Positions 41,659 to 48,526 of a DNA stretch of 64,000 nucleotides are shown in pieces. Position numbers and translations under genes: made by a program. The stretch comes from CAZRVH01 sp964624905 (GTDB taxonomy: Bacteria > Patescibacteriota > Gracilibacteria > Peribacterales > Peribacteraceae), in the NCBI GenBank assembly GCA_964624905.1, contig CAZUYK010000007.1, positions 6,096 to 70,095 on the forward strand, written 5' to 3'. Under the pieces are notes generated by a model. It did no database searches, had not been told where the DNA came from, and was given only the letters and a program-made list of their open reading frames with translations. Positions within the stretch are counted from its first letter, which is position 1, and each line of letters starts with the position of its first letter.

Positions 41659-42165
41659 TCAGGCCGCCGCTTCGGCGGTAGTCGCCGACTTGCGGGGTAA
41701 CAGCAGACGGAAGGCAGGCAGAAGCTTACGATCGACGCTGCGAACGTACTGGTAGTACGCCTTGGTAAAGGCGATCCAGGCGTTGCGAACGAAAAGGTCC
41801 TGCATATCGCAATCGGGACCGCAACATTCGTCGGGCGTGACTTGGCGGCAAGCCTTGTCTTCCACGTCCATCATCGCCCAGGCCCGGCCGAGGATCTCGA
41901 AGTCGATCCCTTCTTCGGCGCCGATGGGCACCAGTTGTCTCGAACCGAGCTTCATCATTCGGCGGCGATAGCCGGCGTACGCATGGACGTATCGCAGGTG
42001 GGCAAGGGACTCACGCCGATCGACCGGAACGCCGTCCATATCATTCGTGAACAACGGCTCGTGACGTTCGACGGGATGGTAGATCGAGATCTCGTGATCA
42101 TGATCGGCCATGTCCGCTCCCTCTTTGCGAAACAAACTACAATCTTCAGCGTCATCTTGTTTCAT
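41659..42165 (-). CDS. hypothetical protein with operator-like upstream region
   Basis: A 168-residue soluble, acidic protein of unknown family. It contains ISIYHPVERHEPLFTNDMDG, a helical centre (LAHLRYVHAYAGYRRRMMKL) and a Cys-rich stretch TPDECCGPDCDMQDLF (four Cys), then FTKAYYQYVRSVDRKLLPAF. The start is supported by a Shine-Dalgarno (GGAAGGA), unlike most neighbours. It is monocistronic with a strong terminator and has an inverted repeat at the expected transcription start. Function unknown. Confidence 0.6.
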   Translation of the reverse strand: MKQDDAEDCSLFRKEGADMADHDHEISIYHPVERHEPLFTNDMDGVPVDRRESLAHLRYVHAYAGYRRRMMKLGSRQLVPIGAEEGIDFEILGRAWAMMDVEDKACRQVTPDECCGPDCDMQDLFVRNAWIAFTKAYYQYVRSVDRKLLPAFRLLLPRKSATTAEAAA

Positions 42166-42203
42166 CTGCGAATCCTTCCTACTGCAAACCTGAAAAGAAC
42201 GAT

Positions 42204-42247
42204 CGGCACCGTGCCGACAACAACACAATACGAGATATTGTAGTGTA
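42204..42247 (-). promoter_or_regulatory. -10 hexamer with operator-like inverted repeat at the start site
   Basis: On the minus strand TACACT (42242-42247) is followed directly by ACAATA-tctcg-TATTGT (42225-42241), a 6-5-6 inverted repeat that covers the predicted +1, and then by the perfect palindrome CGGCACCGTGCCG (42204-42216). This is the geometry of a repressor operator; the regulator is unknown. Confidence 0.5.
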
Positions 42248-42278
42248 TTTTTAAAATATGTCAATTATCCACGCAAGC

Positions 42279-42944
42279 CTATTTCGTCTGATTCTTTCGC
42301 CATTTCTCGATCTCCTTGTGGTGTCCGCTAAGCAATTCGGGCGGAACGGAGAGACCGCGGAATTCCTCCGGCCGCGTGTAATGGGGATACTCTTTTTTCC
42401 GATCCAGCGCCGGCGAAAAACTCTCCTCCCCCGCGGATTCGTCCTTCCCAAGCACACCCGGAATGTGGCGCGCCACCGCGTCGATAAGCACCATGGCAGG
42501 AAGCTCCCCGCCCGTCAGCACGTAGTCGCCGATGCTGATCTCCTCGTCGATCCATCCCCCGTCGATGATGCGCTGGTCGATACCTTCGTAGTGGCCGCAC
42601 AGCAAAATGAGCCACTGGTGCGAGGACAATGTCTCCACGCGTTCCTGCACGAGCGTGGCGCCGCGCGGCGTGAAGTAAATGCGATGTGGATTCTCGAACC
42701 CGGCCTTCTGCCCCATGCGCGTGATTTCCTCGATGGCCGTTACGGCCGGTTCGCACATCATCAGCATGCCCGCACCCCCGCCGTACGGGCGGTCGTCGAC
42801 CTGCTTGTAGTTGCCCATGCCGAACTGGCGCAGGTCGTGGAAGTGGATCTGCAGCAGGTCTTTTTCCGCGGCGCGCTTCAGGATGCTCTCGGTGAGAGGA
42901 CCCTGGAACATGGCCGGAAACAAAGTGATGACATCGATGCGCAT
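42279..42944 (-). CDS. trmD: tRNA (guanine-37-N1)-methyltransferase
   Basis: A 221-residue SPOUT enzyme methylating G37 of tRNAs to prevent frameshifting. RIDVITLFPAMFQGPLTESI, the VDDRPYGGGAGMLMMCEP loop, LLCGHYEGIDQRIIDGGWID and ISIGDYVLTGGELPAMVLID (the knot) are conserved; the catalytic Asp lies in the HYTRPEEFRGLSVPPELLSG region as usual. A TATACT hexamer (42951-42956) ends 6 nt before the ATG. It stands alone, not with rpsP/rimM/rplS. Confidence 0.96.
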   Translation of the reverse strand: MRIDVITLFPAMFQGPLTESILKRAAEKDLLQIHFHDLRQFGMGNYKQVDDRPYGGGAGMLMMCEPAVTAIEEITRMGQKAGFENPHRIYFTPRGATLVQERVETLSSHQWLILLCGHYEGIDQRIIDGGWIDEEISIGDYVLTGGELPAMVLIDAVARHIPGVLGKDESAGEESFSPALDRKKEYPHYTRPEEFRGLSVPPELLSGHHKEIEKWRKNQTK

Positions 42945-42962
42945 GGCGTGAGTATAGCGGAG

Positions 42963-42992
42963 AAAAAAATGCGGGGTGCCGAAGCACCCCGC
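42963..42992 (-). terminator. intrinsic terminator of the 43011-43698 gene pair
   Basis: GCGGGGTGC TTCG GCACCCCGC, a perfect 9-bp stem with a UUCG tetraloop, followed by A and seven T on the minus strand. It also overlaps the trmD promoter region. Confidence 0.95.
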
Positions 42993-43010
42993 GGGAATCA
43001 CGTTCGGGCG

Positions 43011-43343
43011 TCAGGAAGGGTCTTTCCGGAAGCCGCTCCTCACCCCGGCGACGTTCAGGAAGAACAGGGCAAGGGCAACGATCGCGATCGTCGGGATCAT
43101 GCAGTCCAAGGCGAAGGACGCGACGGCAAGGACGGCTGTTACCGTGCCAAGGATGCTGATTTTCGCATCATCCATGTGTAGGTAGTACCAATCCAGGACG
43201 TAAAACGTCATCAATCCCAGGAACGCGATCGCGGCGAACCCAATGGCATGCAGGGGCATGCCCTGGTTCGTGGCGAACAGGATGCCACCCATCATGGTAA
43301 GGAGGGTGCCGAGCATGCAGAACAGCGGATAGATGGGAATCAT
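43011..43343 (-). CDS. small four-TM membrane protein
   Basis: A 110-residue hydrophobic protein with helices near 5-25, 30-50, 62-78 and 82-100 and a charged C-terminus (GVRSGFRKDPS). No family recognised. A clear Shine-Dalgarno (GGAGG, 7 nt) precedes the ATG. It follows a similar small membrane protein by 13 nt, and both end at a strong terminator, so the two form one operon. Confidence 0.65.
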   Translation of the reverse strand: MIPIYPLFCMLGTLLTMMGGILFATNQGMPLHAIGFAAIAFLGLMTFYVLDWYYLHMDDAKISILGTVTAVLAVASFALDCMIPTIAIVALALFFLNVAGVRSGFRKDPS

Positions 43344-43356
43344 GGCGACCTCCGTT

Positions 43357-43698
43357 TCAGTTGATGGATGGATACATTCGACGGGCCTTCCGACGTGGCT
43401 TCAGTTGCACCTTTCGAAACTTCGTGCGACCCACGGCCATGATGAGCAAGGCCAGAAAGGCGATGGCGAACATGGCGCGCAGCAAGAAACCGGCGTACCA
43501 CAGGAACACTCCCGCAACGGACATCGCGAGTGCGTACCTCCAAAAGACTTTCGTCTTCTTGAACGCGTACACGTTCAGTTGAAAGGCGAAGAACAGGGCG
43601 ACGCATGCGCCGCCGTACAGGATCATCTCCCAAAACAGGATGAGCAGGACGATCAGGATCAAGGTGACGCAAACCAAAGGGATGAAGTAGCGTTGCAT
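43357..43698 (-). CDS. small membrane protein, first of a two-gene operon
   Basis: A 113-residue protein with hydrophobic helices near 4-24, 25-45, 55-72 and 75-92 and a basic tail (GRTKFRKVQLKPRRKARRMY). GGAGG lies 8 nt before the ATG, which decides for MQRYFIPLV over upstream starts. No known family. Co-transcribed with the following membrane protein; perhaps a small membrane complex. Confidence 0.65.
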   Translation of the reverse strand: MQRYFIPLVCVTLILIVLLILFWEMILYGGACVALFFAFQLNVYAFKKTKVFWRYALAMSVAGVFLWYAGFLLRAMFAIAFLALLIMAVGRTKFRKVQLKPRRKARRMYPSIN

Positions 43699-43793
43699 CG
43701 TAAGAACCTCCGTGACGATGAAAAGAGCGGGCGGACGTGACTTTGGATAGCGTAGAACATTTTGGAAACAAGTAAATGGCGTATAGTGCATCC

Positions 43794-44348
43794 GTGAGCC
43801 GATTCCCGACCATCATCGCCGAGGTGAAGACACACTCCCCCTTCGGATACGCGTCCGGAAAAACCTGGGACGAACTGTTTTTGATGGCGAACGATATCGG
43901 CGGCATCCTCTCCATCCACACCGACCCGCGCTGGGGCGGCTCGTTCGACCTGATCCAGAAGGCGAAGGCGATGACAGGCACGCCCATCCTGGCGAAGGGC
44001 ATCCACGCGACGGATGAAGACATTCAAAAAGCGATCGATGCCGGCGCGGACTACGTCCTGGTGGTCGGCAGGATCCCGGAGATCCATCGGGACAGGCTGC
44101 TGATCGAACCGCTCACGCTGCAAGAATTGAAAATGATCCCGCATGATATGAAAGCCGTGTGGAACAGCCGCGACTTATCCGACGGAAATATGAAGACAGA
44201 GACGTTTGCCGAAGCGCGGAGCATCTTTCATGGCTGGCTGTGCCAGGCATCCAACATTCGGACGGTTGCGGACATCGAAGACGGAGCGGACGCCGTGCTG
44301 GTTGGGACGCATCTGGAGGAGTTTGTTCAATCTATGGAAAGGAAATAA
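43794..44348 (+). CDS. orphan TrpC-like (indole-3-glycerol-phosphate synthase-fold) protein
   Basis: A 184-residue beta/alpha-barrel protein shorter than TrpC (about 255). TIIAEVKTHSPFGY aligns with the first active-site strand (IAEIKxxSPS), ILSIHTDPRWGGSFDLIQKA with the SVLTDxxxFxG segment, TPILAKGIHATDEDIQKAID with the LRKDF region (catalytic Lys kept, Asp replaced by Gly), KAVWNSRDLSDG with INNRDL, and DGADAVLVGTHL with the phosphate-binding end. The N-terminal helical part of TrpC is missing. No other trp gene is present. A TATAGT hexamer ends 6 nt before a GTG, fixing the start 18 nt inside the longer frame. Function uncertain. Confidence 0.75.
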   Translation: MSRFPTIIAEVKTHSPFGYASGKTWDELFLMANDIGGILSIHTDPRWGGSFDLIQKAKAMTGTPILAKGIHATDEDIQKAIDAGADYVLVVGRIPEIHRDRLLIEPLTLQELKMIPHDMKAVWNSRDLSDGNMKTETFAEARSIFHGWLCQASNIRTVADIEDGADAVLVGTHLEEFVQSMERK

Positions 44349-44355
44349 TGGAAAA

Positions 44356-44452
44356 GAAATCAATGCAATCAAGGGAATCAAAGAAGTCAACGATGAGACT
44401 GCTCCCATTCTCCTTGTTTACCTTGATTACGTTGATTCCCTTGATTCCCTCT
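44356..44452. repeat. intergenic inverted repeat of TTGATTCCC words
   Basis: The right arm (44417-44450) repeats TTGATTACG, TTGATTCCC, TTGATTCCC; the left arm (44358-44390) repeats the complement GAATCAA/AATCAAGGG. Between two plus-strand genes, no coding sign. Same design as the repeats at 7863 and 28733 but with a different word. Confidence 0.6.
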
Positions 44453-44503
44453 TCGAAAACCTCTCTATAGCATCCGACATCAAACGCGCTTACACTAACC
44501 CCC

Positions 44504-45115
44504 ATGAACGATTCCCAAAGCACCCTCCTCCTCCGCTGGGCGGACGAGGCGCACAAGGCCTACGAGCACGGATACTATCTGCAGTCCATCATCATCGACC
44601 TCAATCTCATCAACCATTTCCTGCGCGACAGCATCCACAGCCACGCGCACCGCATCACCATGGAGATGACGGGCTCTAGCAAGCGCCACCCGTACCTGGA
44701 GGACCTCATTTTCAACACGCGCAATAAAATCTCCGGCGGCGCCAGCGACCGCTCCCTCTACAAGGAAGCCGTCCGCCTGAAGCTGATCGGTGAGAATTTC
44801 TACAAGGAGCTGGACATGCTCTACAAGCGACGCAACCTGGTGCTGCACCGCCTCTTCAGCGAGGAATACATGAAGCGCGAAGCGGATAACAAGGAACTGC
44901 TGAAGCAGCTGGCCACCGACTACCGCGGCGCCTGCCTGAAGTGCGTGCAGCTGGCCACGGAACTGATCATGAAGATGGAGAACAAGAAGATCGAGATCAA
45001 AGAGGTGAAGAAGGAAAAGACCGCCGAACAGAAGAAGCACCGCAGGGGCAGGAGGGGCGGACGCGGAAGGAATAAGCCCAAAACTCCCGTTGCAGAGGCC
45101 GGTTCCCAAGCATAG
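44504..45115 (+). CDS. HEPN-like helical protein with Arg/Gly-rich tail
   Basis: A 203-residue, mostly helical protein. YYLQSIIIDLNLINHFLRDS and MLYKRRNLVLHRLFSEEYM resemble a HEPN domain, with RNLVLH matching the R-(N/H)x3-H motif that in active members forms an RNase site. The C-terminus is highly basic (KKHRRGRRGGRGRNKPK), typical of RNA binding. HEPN proteins act as toxins or RNA-processing enzymes; neither is shown here, and no antitoxin-like nucleotidyltransferase is adjacent. A TACACT hexamer lies 7 nt before the ATG. The next gene follows by 11 nt. Confidence 0.6.
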   Translation: MNDSQSTLLLRWADEAHKAYEHGYYLQSIIIDLNLINHFLRDSIHSHAHRITMEMTGSSKRHPYLEDLIFNTRNKISGGASDRSLYKEAVRLKLIGENFYKELDMLYKRRNLVLHRLFSEEYMKREADNKELLKQLATDYRGACLKCVQLATELIMKMENKKIEIKEVKKEKTAEQKKHRRGRRGGRGRNKPKTPVAEAGSQA

Positions 45116-45126
45116 GATTCCGCACC

Positions 45127-45504
45127 ATGAAACACACGGTAGACCACGGCTTTGAGATCGACGGCAACGGAAAGGTCGAAAAATTCGTCACTATCGAGCT
45201 GGACGGAACCTACCACACGCTCCTGCATGCGCCGGAGGACGGCCTGCCTGTTTTGTCACACGATTCGCTGATGGTCGGCTTTTTGAAATCCAGGGACATC
45301 GCGCCGCAGGAAGCAGACGTGAGCGTGAAGACGCTCCAGCAATACGGCGACTACTGCATGGGCGGCGGACGGAATGTCGACGGCGTCATGGAATGGAGCT
45401 CGACGACGCTGCAGCACGCGCTGGGCAGGCACAGGCCTATGGAAGAAGCCCTCGCAGATCGGTTGATCGAGGAGGTGCGGGAGTATGTGAGGAGTCTGCT
45501 CTAA
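45127..45504 (+). CDS. hypothetical protein co-transcribed with the HEPN-like gene
   Basis: A 125-residue soluble protein starting 11 nt after the HEPN-like gene. The N-terminus appears beta-rich (VDHGFEIDGNGKVEKFVTIE), the middle reads YGDYCMGGGRNVDGVMEWSS, and the C-terminal 25 residues are helical. No family recognised. Position makes it a candidate partner of the upstream protein. Confidence 0.6.
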   Translation: MKHTVDHGFEIDGNGKVEKFVTIELDGTYHTLLHAPEDGLPVLSHDSLMVGFLKSRDIAPQEADVSVKTLQQYGDYCMGGGRNVDGVMEWSSTTLQHALGRHRPMEEALADRLIEEVREYVRSLL

Positions 45505-45543
45505 AAGCGCCGCAATAGATGTAGAGGCGCAAACAAAAAGAAT

Positions 45544-46419
45544 TTAAGAAGCAACTTCGTAAGAAACTTTATGCCTATCTAAAAATGAGAGGATGGTTTC
45601 TACATGTGTGCCTAAGCCCAAATTAATAAATTGATGCTCTTCTACATGCTTTCCGTCGCTAAATATTAACTTTGGTTGAAATCCAAGTGGCAATGAAACA
45701 GTCTGGCTTTGCATTGCCCATATATTTCCTTCGACATCAAAAATCGGACCACCACTTTGCCCTCTCAATCCTGGTGAAGAAGTTTCAATAAATTTTATAT
45801 CATGTATTCCATCTGAAGATTTCCCTTTGTGAATTATTCTTGTTGTAATTCCTTCTATTGGAAATCGAGGAACGGGAAACACATCTCTGGCTATCTCAAA
45901 CTGACCAGATTCTAGGATAAAACTTGATTTTACTTGATGAAACGGAAACCCTAACTTGCATAAACTTCTGCCAGAATCCACTTTTTTCGGGTCAATAAAT
46001 TTAGGATAAAGCGCGATCTCATCATTGAAATTATTAAGCTTCGCAACAACAATATCAGCTTCCTTTAAGATAAAAAATTTATCGATATATTTACCATCAA
46101 TACCCCAGAAAAGACCGTAATGTGTAATCCATTCGTTATTAGCCTTCATTCTTTTTCTCATTCTACGTGCCTCATTCGGGTGAATTTTTGGGTTATCATT
46201 TAATTCAGCTAATTTTTTCTCAAACTCTTCAATCTCAGGTTTATGCTTTAGATATTCAAAATAATCATTTAAAACATGAGCAGCAGTCAGTATCCAACCT
46301 TCTTTATTCAAGATAATAAAACTACCTAAACCAGAAAAAACTTTACCTGAGTAGTTCCTTGTAGAAATAACCAGAGGATGCGTGAATTTGCTCGCTTTAT
46401 TGTATGCATCTAAAAACAT
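45544..46419 (-). CDS. trypsin-like serine protease, AT-rich and probably acquired
   Basis: A 291-residue trypsin-fold protein with a complete triad: His in GWILTAAHVLNDYF, Asp in ILKEADIVVAKLNN and Ser in GLRGQSGGPIFDVEG. No signal peptide and no PDZ domain, so it is unlike HtrA and is expected to act in the cytoplasm. Between His and Asp there is a long charged insert (about residues 55-105). The base composition is strikingly AT-rich (roughly a third GC) and codon use differs from both flanks, which are near 57-60% GC. This indicates recent horizontal transfer. Similar stand-alone proteases occur in defence-type islands, but no other defence gene is visible. Confidence 0.85.
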   Translation of the reverse strand: MFLDAYNKASKFTHPLVISTRNYSGKVFSGLGSFIILNKEGWILTAAHVLNDYFEYLKHKPEIEEFEKKLAELNDNPKIHPNEARRMRKRMKANNEWITHYGLFWGIDGKYIDKFFILKEADIVVAKLNNFNDEIALYPKFIDPKKVDSGRSLCKLGFPFHQVKSSFILESGQFEIARDVFPVPRFPIEGITTRIIHKGKSSDGIHDIKFIETSSPGLRGQSGGPIFDVEGNIWAMQSQTVSLPLGFQPKLIFSDGKHVEEHQFINLGLGTHVETILSFLDRHKVSYEVAS

Positions 46420-46435
46420 AAAAATTCATAATGGA

Positions 46436-47326
46436 TTAGATAAATGTATCCATAATTTTACCGATCTCCTGCACCCTGACCTCATCCACAAGAGTCGTCT
46501 TCTTATCTTGCCGTGGCACCAACCTCTCGTAAAAATTCGGAATCTCCTCGTTCTGGTACAAGATGCCCGTCGCGATTTTGTCCTGCGTGTTCACCGCCAG
46601 CTCGCGCGCTTTCTTGAAGTTCGAGGTGTCATGGTTCTTCGGCTCGTACACGCGCTGAAGCAAGTAGTCGTGCGTCGCAAATTTGTTGTACGTGGGACAT
46701 GCCTGCAGGAAATCCACAAACGCGAAGCCGCGGTGCTTCAGGGCGGCCTGCAAGATGTCACTCATCTGCGCGATGTTTCCCGAAAAGCCACGGGCCACGA
46801 AGGTGGGTTCCAAGGAGAACACGAAGTCCATGCTCGGCAGCGTGTGCTCCGGGATGCCGTTGGGCGAGCTGTTCATCTTCTGCCCCTGCCAGGTCAGGCT
46901 GCTCGCCTGTCCGGTGGTGAGTCCGTAGTTCGCGTTGTTGTGCAGGACGAAGACGATCGGGTAATTACTGCGGATGCTATGGACCAAGTGGCCCACGCCC
47001 TCGCTGAAGCTCGCCCCGTCGCCGCCGAAGGCCATTACCGGGAGTTTCATGTTGGCGATCTTCGCCCCCGCCGCGAACGGCAGCACGCGGCCGTGCAGGC
47101 CGTGGAAGCGGTATCCCCCGATCTTATCGGACGCGTTGCCGTGGCACCCCACGTCGTAGCACAGCAGCACCTCGTGCGGGGCGATGTTGCTCGCGGCCAG
47201 CGCACGCTTCACCGCGGTCCAGATGCCGTAGTCGCCGCAGCCGTCGCACCACGTGCACTTGTTCGTATTGTGGTATGCGGCGGGGCTTACCTTGGAAGAG
47301 CCGGTGTCGAGGGAGAGTTTGACCAT
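46436..47326 (-). CDS. 2-oxoacid:ferredoxin oxidoreductase, beta (TPP-binding) subunit
   Basis: A 296-residue subunit that carries thiamine diphosphate. CTWCDGCGDYGIWTAVKRAL holds cluster cysteines, VGCHGNASDKIGGYRFHGLH and GRVLPFAAGAKIANMKLPVM follow, and AFGGDGASFSEGVGHLVHSI with VFVLHNNANYGLTTGQASSL forms the GDG...NN TPP motif. With the fused alpha/gamma subunit it makes a two-subunit enzyme of the KorAB/PorAB type. Substrate (pyruvate or 2-oxoglutarate) is not certain; pyruvate fits the ADP-forming synthetase nearby. It starts 3 nt after the SLH gene. Confidence 0.92.
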   Translation of the reverse strand: MVKLSLDTGSSKVSPAAYHNTNKCTWCDGCGDYGIWTAVKRALAASNIAPHEVLLCYDVGCHGNASDKIGGYRFHGLHGRVLPFAAGAKIANMKLPVMAFGGDGASFSEGVGHLVHSIRSNYPIVFVLHNNANYGLTTGQASSLTWQGQKMNSSPNGIPEHTLPSMDFVFSLEPTFVARGFSGNIAQMSDILQAALKHRGFAFVDFLQACPTYNKFATHDYLLQRVYEPKNHDTSNFKKARELAVNTQDKIATGILYQNEEIPNFYERLVPRQDKKTTLVDEVRVQEIGKIMDTFI

Positions 47327-47329
47327 GGA

Positions 47330-48526
47330 TTATTTTCCGGGGCGGACGTTGAAGAGCACGTCGAGACGCGCGGAGATTTTCTCCTTGAAGAGGGTACCGT
47401 CATGCATGTTGTAGACGTTGTAGAGAAGGGCCTCGTTGCCATCGATGGTGATATAGTCCGACATCAATACCTTGCGGGACATCGTGAGGGACTTGAGGAA
47501 CGTGATCTGCGTGGTGAGCAAACGGACGGATTTGCTGAGGCCGGTCTTCAGGTACATGGCGCGCATGTCCACGCCCTTGCTGCCGACGTAGCTGAGGAAC
47601 GTATACTTCGGCGAGACGCGCACGGCGCCGGGGGCCTCGGTATTCAGGATCTGCTTCAATGCGCCCTTCTTCAGATCCAGCTCCCACACGTACGGCAGCC
47701 AGTAGTCGCCGTTGGTCGACAGGAAGTACGCCCGCTTCTCGATCATCGGGACGGTGTCCGCGGTGTTGGAGGCCTCCACGGACGGGGCGAGACCCGTGAG
47801 CTTCTTGTTCGGATTCGCGGGGTCCGTCTTCGCCAAGGGATCGGCCGCGACGGTGCAACTCGTGACGCCGTCGGTAACGACGATGGATCCGTCCTTAACC
47901 GTCACGGAATTCGCGCCGCTGGGAATGCAGCTCGCGCCCACCGGAATGCTGATCATCCTGAGCCCCAACTGCAGGCGGTACAGCATGGTGACCAGCTGCC
48001 CGCGGGTGAGCTGGACGTCGATCTTCTTCGTGTAGTCGGCCTTGTCGATGATGCCTTCCTTGATGGCGGCGTTCACGAACGGCACGAACCACGATCCGCG
48101 TCCCGTCACAGCGGGAAGGCGTGCGGAGCGGATGATGGCCTGGAGCGCCGCGCCGAAAGTGACGGGGCTGTTGGGGCTGAACTTGCCGTCCTTACCGCCG
48201 TCCATCCACTGCTGTTTCGCGGCGAAGCACACGGCGGGGGCGAACGCCTCCTCATTCACGTCCTTGAAGCACTTCCCGTAGCCCTTGTCGACCACGTTGC
48301 CCGTGAGTTTCACGAGCGCGTCGGCAAGCTCCGCGCGGGTAATGACGGGATCGCCGGAAACGGGGGGCAGGACGTTCTTCCCGATGAAGTAATCGTTGGC
48401 CGTTTTCCATGCCACGGTGGCATCCGCCTTCGCGGACGAGGACGACTTGGACACGGTCGCGGCGGATGCCGTCTGCGTGACGATGAGGGCGGAGAGGATA
48501 AGGAGAGGAATTTTTTTCATGATCAT
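47330..48526 (-). CDS. exported S-layer-homology (SLH) domain protein inside the oxidoreductase operon
   Basis: A 398-residue exported protein. The signal peptide ends near TASAA. SLH-type repeats follow: VITRAELADALVKLTG, then FKDVNEEAFAPAVCFAAKQQ with DGGKDGKFSPNSPVTFGAAL, and WFVPFVNAAIKEGIIDKADY with VQLTRGQLVTMLYRLQLG. The C-terminal 190 residues are a beta-rich domain of unknown type. SLH domains bind cell-wall glycans in organisms with S-layers. The ATG overlaps the stop codon of the alpha subunit (ATGA), and the beta subunit follows by 3 nt, so it is embedded between the two subunits of one enzyme. Confidence 0.85.
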   Translation of the reverse strand: MIMKKIPLLILSALIVTQTASAATVSKSSSSAKADATVAWKTANDYFIGKNVLPPVSGDPVITRAELADALVKLTGNVVDKGYGKCFKDVNEEAFAPAVCFAAKQQWMDGGKDGKFSPNSPVTFGAALQAIIRSARLPAVTGRGSWFVPFVNAAIKEGIIDKADYTKKIDVQLTRGQLVTMLYRLQLGLRMISIPVGASCIPSGANSVTVKDGSIVVTDGVTSCTVAADPLAKTDPANPNKKLTGLAPSVEASNTADTVPMIEKRAYFLSTNGDYWLPYVWELDLKKGALKQILNTEAPGAVRVSPKYTFLSYVGSKGVDMRAMYLKTGLSKSVRLLTTQITFLKSLTMSRKVLMSDYITIDGNEALLYNVYNMHDGTLFKEKISARLDVLFNVRPGK

